From positions 124,001 to 188,000 of the forward strand of contig JBBCBC010000049.1 in assembly GCA_037126765.1 (NCBI GenBank): 64,000 nt of DNA, written 5' to 3'. Within the stretch, counting starts at the first letter, position 1, and every line of letters begins with the position of its first letter. A program made the translations under genes and the position numbers. The notes beneath the pieces are model-generated. The model had not been told where the DNA came from and searched no databases. It saw nothing but the letters and a program-made list of their open reading frames with translations. Origin of the DNA: Stenogyne calaminthoides. Lineage: Eukaryota; Streptophyta; Magnoliopsida; Lamiales; Lamiaceae. Shown here one piece after another: positions 36,012-45,431 of this stretch.

Positions 36012-36203
36012 TATCCCCTTTCGTGCTTTATCCATGTAAACATCGGAGATTGTAATGTTTCGTATAATCCCTCCCCTACCAATGTTGGTCTTCAAGTGGA
36101 TTCCGAGTCCCATATTGAATAGATTTATGTGCTCAGTTAGGGCGTCCTCCACGCCTCCCGATGTTTCACTTCCAACGGCAATTCCAGCAAATGGAGACGA
36201 CCA
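36012..36203 (-). pseudogene. Captured polygalacturonase (GH28) exon fragment
   Basis: An open minus frame of 84 codons (35973-36227) contains about 64 residues typical of a plant glycoside hydrolase 28 protein: SSPFAGIAVGSETSGGVED, EHINLFNMGLGIHLKTNIG, RGGIIRNITISDVYMDKARK. The block SSPFAGIAVGSE sits where classical enzymes have the GHGISIGS active-site loop, as in the plant subfamily with a changed loop. The homology stops at both ends inside the repeat element, and no other exon is present. It is a fragment moved here by the element, in a frame that is still fully open. Confidence 0.8.
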
Positions 36204-36295
36204 TAAACAATTTTGCATTTGTCCCATCCACTCTTCATAACTACCAGTAGAATAGAAGATGAAAAAAAATTAAAAAAAAAACAGTAGAATAGAAG

Positions 36296-36450
36296 ATGAA
36301 TCGTCGAGTTCCGTCGCGAAGAGTGTCGCGTCGCAGAGTCTTCGTCTTATCGCAGAACCGTCGTTGCGTTGCAAAGTCGCCAAGTCACCGTCGCGTTGCA
36401 GAGTCGCCGAATCGCCGTCGCGTGAAGAGTTGCAGAGTAGTTGCGCACAG
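36296..36450 (+). repeat. CGTCGC-rich low-complexity module
   Basis: Many CGTCG, GTCGC and TTGCAGAG words form a GC-rich island in AT-rich DNA. The left part of the same element has the CGTCGC words too. A 68-codon arginine-rich frame here is a by-product of the repeat. Confidence 0.6.
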
Positions 36451-36612
36451 CGGTGGGGTGACAGAGAGGAGAAGGGAAATGGGCGTGGAAAAAATGGACT
36501 GAAATGAGCTTTTATATCTGACCCGTTTTGTGTGTATGAGTCATGTTTAACCCGGGTTCATGGTATGAACTAGGTCTACACAAGTTTTTGTCAAAGGTGA
36601 ACCAACTCTAAT

Positions 36613-36893
36613 TCATGTGATGTCTTTATTTCAAATCTTTGGATTTATGTGAGAAGTTATTTATGGTATTATTATTAGCTTTAATTTTTTTTTCAATTAT
36701 TTATTATTTCATTTTAATCTTTACTTTCCATTTATTTATAATATATTAATTGTGACTCACTCATTATTGATCATAGACGTAATTTTTACTTTTAATATTG
36801 TATGTACATATTTTCTTTCATTTCTTATTCTAAATTACTCTCTTTCATTCTTTTTAAATATCTTTTTAATCTTTTAAAATATTTATATAATAA
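36613..36893. other. AT-rich spacer
   Basis: No feature seen. Confidence 0.35.
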
Positions 36894-37264
36894 ACGTCGT
36901 TTTGATATTTTCTCCCCTGGTTATCTCATATATACCCCTGATAAATAATTTTCATGATCATTTTTCTTATGCCAACATTAACCTTAATTTATGATAATTA
37001 AATATTTTTAATAAAATTAATATTGACTGAAAAAAATATTTACACAACATATTTATATGAAAATTTTAAAAATTAATGACCATGAAAAGTAATCATTAGA
37101 GATACATGTGAGAAATAATTAAATATTTTTAATAAAATTAATATTGACTGAAAAAAATATTTACACAACATATTTATATGAAAATTAAAAAAATTAATGA
37201 CCATGAAAAGTAATCATTAGAGATACATGTGAGAAAATGAGGGGTGAAAATATTAAAACGACAT
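36894..37264. mobile_element. MITE with ~75-bp inverted ends and internal duplication
   Basis: The left end GTCGTTTTGATATTTTC (36896-36912) is matched inverted by GAAAATATTAAAACGAC (37246-37262), and similarity continues inward (TTTTCATGATCAT against ATGACCATGAAAA). A nearly exact 121-bp tandem duplication occupies the middle (about 36995-37237). There is no coding sequence. Confidence 0.6.
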
Positions 37265-37415
37265 GTATTATGTAAATAATATACTCTCTACGTCTTGTTT
37301 TAGATTGGCCATTTACTGTTTGACTCATGTTTTAGCGAGCGAGTTGTTTATCAGTATTTGAAACTATAAAGAGATTTTTAAGGTGGGGTATGATAGTCCT
37401 ACCCCTCATCTATCC

Positions 37416-39335
37416 TGTTGGGGTTATACTAGAAAAAATATGTTTTTACTTTGTATAACCAAACTGAATTTCTGTCTTATTTACTGAAATTAAGTTATAT
37501 CTCATTGTTTCTTTAAATATGATTGAATGTTATATATATTTACTGCATAACTGTTCCATAAATAATACGTGTTACATTGTAGTTAATGTGGTGATACCAG
37601 ATCACAAAAGATCACATTAACAATTCCTTGTAAACAAGTACAAATTCACAACCTAGATGGAAATGAACAATCCATCTTGAAAGGTTGAAGTGTAAGACTC
37701 AGATTGACTTGTCTTGACCAAGAGATTACACTAGTGCATTATGATGAGCTGAATAGGACCTACAGGAGGATAAATTCTTCAGTACTGAATGTAGAAGAAT
37801 TAGACCTCAGTTGGTCGTTATTTCTTAATCTCTGTCACTTGATAAGGATTGTGTGTGATTAATAATTATTGCTTTGACTTATGTTGGGAAGAGAATCATT
37901 GCGACTTCGATACCTTATATTTTGGGCAATAATATTAATTACATGACGATTGCTAAATTAATACAGAGAATCGTGTGCTTGGAGAGTCTTGCGTGATTTG
38001 TCCCCTTGGTGGGCTCAGAAGTTTTATCATACCAAATCTTGCAAGTGGAATTAGTTTCCGGTATGGATAATAATGTTGAGATGTTCTTACTCCAAGGAAA
38101 AAGATTTTAATTAATATAAAGTGAAAGTGTGTGTGCATGTATTTTCAGAGTGTTGTTGAAAATGTTGTGAAACATATAAAACAACATATGACAACAGAAG
38201 TATAAAAACGCAGTGCAAATGATTTTCAAAATTGTGTATAGTCTATAATCAGACTATATGAACCTCATGATTAAAGATATCACTATATCAAGTAGTGAGA
38301 TACACACGAATCTCTTACAAGATCCTAAAAGGTGTAGTGAAAAATCACACACCAAAAATCAATCTATTCAATCAAGTAACTAGTGATCTTATTCAACCTA
38401 AAACTTGATCTAATAAGACAAAATCAATACTGATGGGAAATGTTGGGATACACTCGACCAGTTCAAATAGACATAGCATTGACCCTCACACTCCACTCAC
38501 GGTTGTGTCTTAGATGCTACTCTCTTAAGTTTGGAGTATAGCAAATGGAATTTTACTTTAACTCAAACTTGAATGTCAACCAATGCAGTATATTTATAAA
38601 CATTCGGACCAACTGAATTGTCCTATCCACTTGGTGTGGACAGCCTTGAACATCTCCTCCACTATCTCCATGATCTTGGTGTAACCACCCATGATCTTTC
38701 TATTCTTACTCCATCAGTGCAACCACTTGACAATATCCGAAATTGTCTTCAACCTGCAATGTAGGAAACATAGAAAAACACATCTAATAAAACGGAGTCA
38801 GTGTTAGGAGAAAGGGAAAATTTATGATGTTGTGCAGAATGTTGTCCAACATATGGAACAACATCCGTGCAACATCAACATAAAGCTTTTCATAGACTTG
38901 AATTAATTAATGGACTAGATAATCTTAAACACGGGAAATAATAATCGGGAGTCATATTACAGTAATATGGGTTAAGATGGATAGTGCAATATTAATTATG
39001 TAGTGGGATTAATTAATATTAATGGACTTGAATAATATTGTGGCTCATATTGATAATTCAAGGTCCATTGGAAGGTTCAATCTTAATTCTCCTAAAGACC
39101 CCTTTAGTAACCCAAAGATAAAGTCCAATAACTGACAAATGTGTCTAAAATAAAAGAAATATTGTTGCCTAATTTATTTCCTATACTTTTCGAAAATTAT
39201 GAGTAGGAGAGAGAAAAGTTTTTTTTATTTTCTTGAAAATATTTTATGGAATAGGTATTCTTGGAGTACAAGTTTATCCCATAAATTCAAGAAAAGTCAA
39301 AGATCTTATTCTTCCTTATTTATTTGATATTTTCG

Positions 39336-39396
<61 letters not shown>

Positions 39397-39926
39397 TGGG
39401 AAGAAAAGATATTTTGTGAATATTATGGAAATAGAATATATGAGATATATTCAAAATTGTATCTTGAAAAGATACAAAGAAATTTCATAACCCTAATATT
39501 ATACTAAAACTTTCGCCCCCTTGTGCCTATATATAGGGGATGAATTTTTCATCCACAATATAATTTCATGTGTTGAAAAAATTAGAAATTCACAAAGGTG
39601 ATGCAACCATGTTTTCTTTTGTTAATTATTTGAAGAAGATTCCTCCACCGGGATATTAAATAAGAACGTGGGAATAGTGGAGAAGGTCGTTGGGTTTGTA
39701 TGGTTGTTTTTCCTCTGTTGAATCCGTCAAAAAGGTACGTCGTACGTAACTCTAGAATTCCGCATGTGTAGAATTTACGTGGCTATTTGTACGCATGATG
39801 TGTTGTTGAATATTTAATTGTTATTTGAATTAATATAAGATTAATTCATGCTAGTGATAATTAAATTCATTTAAATTTATATTTAAATTGCAACTCGAAT
39901 AGATCCGGACACCCTTTTTCCCAACA
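37416..39926 (+). mobile_element. Solo LTR, complete, 2511 bp
   Basis: It begins TGTTGGGGTTATAC and ends TTTTTCCCAACA. The duplication TATCC flanks it perfectly (37411-37415 and 39927-39931). It has the same order of blocks as 1-1939 (inverted). About 760 bp (near 38125-38885) are absent from that copy and probably represent a later insertion or duplication. No coding region is seen. Confidence 0.88.
39339..39394. repeat. (AT)n microsatellite
   Basis: About 28 AT units inside the solo LTR. A frame across it reads as tyrosine-isoleucine repeats and is not a gene. Confidence 0.95.
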
Positions 39927-40247
39927 TATCCTACACCTCCTTAAAAGTCACTTTATAATTGTATACACTTATAAACAACTTACTTACTAAAACATGAGTC
40001 AAACATTGAATGAACAATCTAAAACAGGACGGGGGAAGTATAAGAGTAGAATGACTATGACATCTAATTTTAATGGGAGACAGTAATTTGAAATAAGAAA
40101 TAAATGTAAATATTCACATACAATATTTAAATATAAAAATTATGTTTTAATTAAATTAATCAAACAAATTAAATATTTTAAATATTTAATTTAAAATTAA
40201 TAATATAAAAATTATTTTAAAGTATGCCTATTACGTATTATTTTTAA

Positions 40248-40530
40248 GAGTTGGTATGCTGTGAAACTTGTTCACCGTGAAACTGATTTTTTATTTTACA
40301 GACATACACTTTAGTAATATAAGTCACACCCTTTAGTAATATAAATCACACACTTCAGTTATCACTACGATACTATTTGCTATAATATAAGTCACACCCT
40401 TCACTTTTATGAGTAATACTCTTTATATTAAAAAGTCACACACTTTACAGTAAAAAGTCGCACACTTTAGTAATACAAGTCACACTCCTTAACCAGTTTC
40501 ACCTAAAACTTGTTCACACTATAGTTTGCC
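40248..40530 (+). mobile_element. MITE-like short-unit element, intact copy E
   Basis: It starts GAGTTGGTATGCTGTGAAAC and ends with GTTCACACTATAGTTTGCC. The perfect 9-bp duplication TATTTTTAA lies at 40239-40247 and 40531-40539, which points to a Mutator-like origin. The interior contains units such as CTTTAGTAATATAAGTCACA, again 22 bp long in the first two repeats. Confidence 0.75.
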
Positions 40531-40539
40531 TATTTTTAA

Positions 40540-41820
40540 TGATATTAGTTATTTTTCTCAAAAATCACCGGGAACTCTTTTAAATAGTAGAGATAGAACA
40601 TTCCAAAACAAGTTCAGGAAGTTTTAAAATATTTAGAGAATTAGTGATGGCTCTAGATTTTTTTCATAATGACTGGATAATAAAAATCCCACGTCCATTG
40701 AGGAATTGAGTTAGTATAAATAGTAGGAGAAATGATGTTGGTAAGAAATCTAAAATTATAAATAAACATTCATTTTATCAATTATTTTTGTACACTTTAA
40801 TTATTTATTAAATTATATAATACTATATTATATTAAAAATCAATTAACTAAATTTTCTAATAATACTGCATAATCCATCTTAATAAATATACACATATAT
40901 TGTCAAAAGGAGTGTAGAAATAATATATAGATGACAGAAAAAAACTTTGAAAATTTTAGAAGGGCAAAAAATAAATATAATAAACCTAAAGTTGCATTTC
41001 ATTTCGAACTCAAAATTTTTTATAAACAAGTTTCATAATATGAAATAGATTTTATTTAGTAATATTATTACATTCTTTCAATAATACAATTACACGCATA
41101 AATTGATATAATTAAAATTTTCACACACAAACATACTCTGAAACTGAATTTATTTAGTAATATCATTATATTCATTTAATAATACAATTACTCTTATAAA
41201 CTATTCCCAGTACAATTTTCACCCACAAACATATCAAATTGTGTGTTGTATCAATTCTGTAGTGATATTACTAGATGAATATTATGATATCACTAAATAA
41301 AAATTAACCAAATATCACTGGATGGATTCCATTTCGAGATATTGTATATTTAATTCACATGGTTATAATTTTTTTAAAATAGAATTCTGAAAAAGAAATC
41401 TCCTCTAACTTATAGGTTAGTTTCTTGAGTTTTTTTATTGATTTATGAAAAGAAACCTTCCAGAGTTTTTGATTGAATTCTAAAAAGAAACTCCAATTTT
41501 TTTAATTTTTTGAGTTGAACATGAATACAGCGTACAAATAGATACAGACAAGTACTTTCGAGAAGAGATTAGTGTATTGTAATGAATGTTAATGCAAATG
41601 AAATTTGTTAATGCAACCAAATAGAGTAGGAAGAAAATTATTTATTGTAATGAACGTTAATGGATATGGAATTCCTTAATGCACACAAATAGAGTAGGAG
41701 TGTAGATTACGTTTGCCATTGTAAGGAAAGAGACAATTTCATCTCTATTCAATCAATCAATATATCTATAAAAAATCTAATATTTCAAAATTCAATTTCT
41801 ATAAAAATACTAATTTTTCA
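40540..41820. other. AT-rich spacer with a two-copy tandem repeat
   Basis: At 41576-41705 a ~68-bp unit (TATTGTAATGAATGTTAATG, AAATAGAGTAGG) is present twice. Nothing else is recognised. Confidence 0.45.
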
Positions 41821-41821
41821 A

Positions 41822-42440
41822 AATTATGTTGTTATCAAAATTTATGATTTTAGTTCTATGATTTACTAATTCACTATGGGTATGTTTGTTTTGGGATTCA
41901 CGCGGATATACTTAGGACTTTGCGCTCCCCGTCTCATACGAATTTGAGATTTAAAGTTTGGTTTTTAAATCCTACATTCAATTTACACCTACAAATACCT
42001 ATAAAATCTATTATTACTCTTCCCAATACATCACACTTTATACAATTTCTTACTCTTCTCAATATAATATAATAATACAATATCAATTACTATTAAACAT
42101 TGATTTGACGTAAAGTTAAATCTCACCCTACTCAAATCCCAAAACAAACAAACACATACATTTACTATTCATCAAAGATTCTAAATCTCTGGATTCTAAA
42201 ATCTTGATTTGCTCCGTACACTTAAATCTCAAAAGAAACGCACCCTATATATGTTTTTAGTTCTACGATTTACTAATTAATTCACTTTGAAGTTGGTTAT
42301 CAAAATTTATGTTTTTAGTTCTACGGTTTACAAATTTACTTTGAAGTTTGTTATTATCAAAATTATGTCTTTTGCGTACATAGTTCAACGGTTTACTAAT
42401 TCACTTTGAAATTCGTTGTTATCAAACTTTATGTCTTTCA
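41822..42440. repeat. ~60-70-bp tandem array interrupted by a Tourist-like MITE
   Basis: Units with TTATCAAAATTTATG, TTAGTTCTACG and TTTACTAATTCACTTTG occur about four times, one before and three after the MITE at 41878-42245. Confidence 0.65.
41878..42245. mobile_element. Tourist/Harbinger-like MITE
   Basis: The terminal inverted repeat GGGTATGTTTGTTTTGGGAT pairs with GGGTGCGTTTCTTTTGAGAT (complement of 42226-42245). The 3-bp TAT lies on both sides (41875-41877 and 42246-42248). The length is 368 bp and it is non-coding. Confidence 0.7.
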
Positions 42441-42478
42441 TTTGTATCCTTTATGTACTTTAGAATTTCATTCTAATA

Positions 42479-42839
42479 CTCTCAACATTCCACTATAAAT
42501 TTTTTACTTTTCTTTTTTATTTGTCCCACTATCATAAATGAAAAAAATAACTCTATTATCCATAATTTTTATCCTCATTTTTCACACTATTACAAAAATG
42601 TCATTTATTACTCTACTCATTACTTCATGTACATTTTTCCAGTCTTCCAATACCCAATATACATTTTTTTACTCTTCCAATACACATATACATTTTTCAC
42701 TCTTCCAATACCCAATTTACATTTTTCCACTCTTCCAATACCTTTTTTCACTCTTCCAATCAATACCCATATACATTTTTCACTCTTCCAATACCCAATT
42801 AACATTTTTCCACTCTTCCAATACCCAAAACTGACGGAG
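42479..42839. mobile_element. Stowaway-like MITE expanded by a minisatellite
   Basis: TA lies at both ends (42477-42478 and 42840-42841). The ends begin CTCTCAACATTCC and, inverted, CTCCGTCAGTTTTGG. Most of the interior is a ~33-bp tandem repeat. Confidence 0.5.
42631..42832. repeat. ~33-bp minisatellite, seven copies of CTCTTCCAATACCC
   Basis: Seven units with CACTCTTCCAATACCCA and ACATTTTT, slightly diverged. The ~98-codon frame across it is an artefact of the repeat. Confidence 0.85.
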
Positions 42840-42950
42840 TAGTTTTTTAGATGCTATCATGTTTATTTAAGTTTATTTAATGTTTCTATTCATTTTAACC
42901 CTATTTAATGTTTCTATTCGTTTTAACCCTAGTGTATAAGATAAGACTTA

Positions 42951-43296
42951 GAGCATCTACAATGAATTGATTAATTTTCATTCATCTATCAACTCTCTCT
43001 CCTCCACATCATCTTTTATTAAACACAGAACATTTTAAATTCACTTTTACAATGGTTCGTCCATCTATATATACTCTTGTGGACTTTTGTACACTATTAA
43101 AAGTTTATTAAATAATGATATTTAGAATTAAAAAGAAAGAAAAAATAACAAAAGCTTCCACAATAATTTCTCTCCTGTCCAATACATTGGATAAATTTGC
43201 TTCTCTCATGTCCAATAAAATGCCAAAATGATTTACATTGCAAACTCCATCTATTTAGTCATTGAACAATCATTAGATGCACCATTGTGGATGCTT
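42951..43296. mobile_element. MITE with GAGCATC ends
   Basis: GAGCATCTACAATG at the left is matched inverted by CATTGTGGATGCT at the right, with TCCA/TGGA-rich non-coding DNA between. These ends are common in plant Tourist-like or hAT-like MITEs. The exact class is uncertain. Confidence 0.6.
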
Positions 43297-43910
43297 GGAA
43301 CTAGACACGGCATCACCCATTGGGGCGCCTTCCGCCCTTAACATAAACACATGATCAAATAAAAAAATGAAAACCAAACACATGACCAAAATCAAATAAA
43401 AAAATGAAAACCCAAGGCCAAATGAAAACCAATGTCCGGGATTTGTTGGCTCTCTGCTGCAAATGATTCCTTCGATTTATAACTCAATTTATAACCTGCC
43501 TGCTCGGCTGACGGGCCAGTAGTTCTGTGGAAAAGTTTGTTATTTCTCCTTTATTAAATAATTAAAAAAAAAGTATAACAACAAATTCAGACAAAATCAA
43601 ATTTGATTACTTAGTTTGCAATTGATTTGTTCAACAATTAAAAATCAAAGAAGCTCAACCAATAAATTCATCCCAACTGTAAAATAAGTGTTCGACCTGC
43701 CTTGATTCAATAACAAGCATAGAATAATAACAAAGCTTATGTAGCAGTATCATCCTACCAATTTCTCATGCAACAAATTGCAATAGCTACAATAATACTT
43801 TAATCATATAAAAATAGCAATGTAGTTAACCGGAATAATTTCCTCCAAAACGAAAGTAAATAGCAAAAAAAAAAAAAAACCAATATGAAAAAGAAAATTA
43901 CTAAACCTCA
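43297..43910. other. 3' intergenic region of RPL12
   Basis: This contains a short duplicated stretch (CATGA(C)CAAAATCAAATAAA words at 43348-43425) and the likely 3' UTR of RPL12 next to 43911. No other gene is seen. Confidence 0.5.
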
Positions 43911-44411
43911 TCAATCCAGAGGAACTTCAACATCACCATCGGAGATCTCCTGCTGCAAATCCTTTGGATCCTTCCCATCGACCGTACACCCAACAGAAAC
44001 GCACGTCCCCAAAATCTCCTTCACAGTGCCGGACAAATCCTTCGCCATGGATCGCACCTTCATAACCTTCGCGATCTCAATGACGTCATCCAGCGAGATA
44101 TTTCCATTGTGCTTAATGTTCTTCGTCTTCTTTCGGTCTCTCTCCGGCTCCTTGAGCGCTTTGATGACCAAGGCCGCGGCGGAGGGGACGACGGTGACTT
44201 TGGCCTGGCGGTTCTGCACCGTGAGCTTGACGGTGACGCGGAGGCCCTTCCAGTCCTTGGCGGTTTCCTTGGCGATGTCTTCGCCGATCTTCTTCGGGGA
44301 GAGACCCAGGGGACCGATTTTCGGGGCCAGGGAACTGGCGGCGCCGACCTCTCCGCCGGTCACGCGGACGAAGACGTCGACGACTTGAGATGGATCGAAC
44401 TTCGGCGGCAT
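43911..44411 (-). CDS. RPL12: 60S ribosomal protein L12 (uL11)
   Basis: An intact single-exon gene of 166 codons, ATG at 44409-44411 and TGA at 43911-43913. The protein is a full-length eukaryotic L12, the uL11 family member that forms the base of the P-stalk with P0 and binds the GTPase-associated centre of 28S rRNA in the cytosolic large subunit. Visible family features are the N-terminal domain MPPKFDPSQ..VFVRVTGGEVGA, the conserved SSLAPKIGPLGLSPKKIGED (residues ~26-45), the WKGLRVTVKLTVQNRQA strand region, and the C-terminal rRNA-binding domain with KEPERDRKK, HNGNISLDDVIEIAK and LGTCVSVGCTVDG. Length and motifs match plant L12 without gaps. The promoter motifs upstream are those of plant ribosomal protein genes. 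A Copia element starts 348 bp upstream, pointing away. Confidence 0.97.
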   Translation of the reverse strand: MPPKFDPSQVVDVFVRVTGGEVGAASSLAPKIGPLGLSPKKIGEDIAKETAKDWKGLRVTVKLTVQNRQAKVTVVPSAAALVIKALKEPERDRKKTKNIKHNGNISLDDVIEIAKVMKVRSMAKDLSGTVKEILGTCVSVGCTVDGKDPKDLQQEISDGDVEVPLD

Positions 44412-44429
44412 TGTTGTTGGCGGCGGCGG

Positions 44430-44438
44430 TTAGGGTTT
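44430..44438 (-). promoter_or_regulatory. Telo-box (AAACCCTAA) in the RPL12 5' leader
   Basis: On the minus strand it reads AAACCCTAA, 19-27 bp before the ATG. Telo-boxes near the transcription start are a known hallmark of plant ribosomal protein and other translation genes. Confidence 0.8.
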
Positions 44439-44545
44439 CTGATTGTGAGGGTTAAGGAAAAGAGGGGAATTGTATGAACGAAGAATATAAACTTGGATTT
44501 CACTGGGATTTGGGCTGAACAAACACTAAAAGCATTTTGAGTTGG

Positions 44546-44582
44546 TTTTTTTTTTTTTTTTTTTTCTTTATAACATTGGGCC
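44546..44582 (-). promoter_or_regulatory. RPL12 core promoter: site II, TATA-like and poly(A) tract
   Basis: On the minus strand, site II GGCCCA (44577-44582) is followed by TTATAAAG (44566-44573) and then a pure A run of about 20 bases (44546-44565). This order suggests transcription starting near 44535 and a leader of about 120 nt. Site II plus telo-box is the standard plant ribosomal protein promoter pair. Confidence 0.6.
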
Positions 44583-44759
44583 AAATTTACCCATTTGTCC
44601 ATAAAGATGGATTTTCTTTTTCCAAATTAAATAGGTATAAAACTACATATATTTGAAAGAATTGAATATCAAGACCTAATTTTTCGATTGAGACAGCAAT
44701 ATATATCTTCATTTTAGAAGTGTCTCAACTCTCAATTTCTGGACTATTTCTTTTTCTTA

Positions 44760-45201
44760 TGTTGTAATATCAGTTAGTGTGCGTCAATAAAGATAGAGTC
44801 GTGCTTTGGTAGAAATCGTAGTTTTATATTGTTTTGTGTTTTAGTGCGACGGCGTCGTTTTGCAAAACGGCTTTGATAACCCTCTTTCCCTTCGTTGTAT
44901 AAGTGTATGGTTTTTCCCCTTTTCTACACCTAATGAAAATAACAAGAGCTCTGCGATTTGCAAGCTGTTAGGACAACATTGGATGGACTCAAATCCCCGC
45001 ATTGGTATGATATTGTCCACTTTGGGCTAAGGCCGCAGGAATTTTTTTTTTGGGCATCTACTAAAAGACCTCATACCAATTGAGATAGTCTCCGTCCTAA
45101 TAAACCCTATGATCCTCTCATATTATTTCGATGTGGGATATTGTTTGAACCCCAACACAAGCTCTCTCAAATAGATCCAAAATATACTTTCGATTTCTTC
45201 A
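44760..45201 (+). repeat. 5' LTR of the Copia at 44760-50360
   Basis: It starts TGTTGTAATATC and ends TTCTTCA just before the primer binding site. 197 bp of its 442 bp are the nested TRIM-like LTR plus its duplication. Confidence 0.8.
44966..45157 (+). mobile_element. TRIM-like solo LTR (192 bp)
   Basis: It begins TGTTAGGACAACATTGGATG and ends GAACCCCAACA. The duplication CAAGC flanks it (44961-44965 and 45158-45162). It contains GGTATGATATTGTCCACTTT and AGACCTCATACCAATTGAGA, words of a very common short plant LTR family. Confidence 0.85.
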
Positions 45202-45214
45202 TGGTATCAAGAGC
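45202..45214 (+). promoter_or_regulatory. Primer binding site, initiator tRNA-Met type
   Basis: TGGTATCAAGAGC directly after the 5' LTR matches the plant Copia site TGGTATCAGAGC with one extra A. Confidence 0.8.
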
Positions 45215-45431
45215 AGGTTTGATCTGGTAGTTTCAATCTCGAATCGTGATTGTTTTAATCATGCCGAAACGTCGCAATACAGCCTGGCCGGTGTTAATGG
45301 CGAACAATGGAAATGGTGGAGGTGGAGGTCTGATTGAAGAGCCTCAGCGCCTCTTGGAAACCGATCCGTTCTACTTACATGGTGCGGATCATCCTGGATA
45401 GGCACTGGTGCCATATCCTCTTACTGGTGGA

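Larger units (their letters stand above)
35344..36612. mobile_element. Non-autonomous element with inverted 22-bp arrays and a captured gene fragment (copy C)
   Basis: The ends resemble each other in inverted orientation: CCATGAACCC with GTGAACC before it on the left (35348-35378), and GGGTTCATGG with GGTGAACC on the right (36555-36604). TCATGTG lies at both outer edges (35344-35350 and 36613-36619), a possible part of a target duplication. In order inside: a TC- and CGTCGC-rich module (35440-35580), 22-bp units in one orientation (35627-35735), 22-bp units in the other (35737-36000), a polygalacturonase fragment (36012-36203, minus), and a CGTCGC-rich module (36296-36450). There is no transposase. 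Superfamily uncertain; Mutator-like is my best guess. Confidence 0.6.
37284..40038. mobile_element. Stowaway-type MITE interrupted by a solo LTR
   Basis: The ends CTCTCTACGTCTTG and, inverted, CTTCCCCCGTCCTG are flanked by TA (37282-37283 and 40039-40040). Without the LTR and its extra TATCC the MITE is 239 bp, the same length as the uninterrupted copy at 54897-55135. Confidence 0.9.

Noticed and set aside
39233..39490. 85-codon ORF
   Set aside because: It is read through an (AT)n microsatellite inside a non-coding LTR.
42538..42842. Overlapping ORFs on both strands
   Set aside because: They arise from the ~33-bp minisatellite.
44109..44477. 122- and 167-codon plus-strand ORFs opposite RPL12
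   Set aside because: They are shadows of the conserved, GC-richer RPL12 coding strand.
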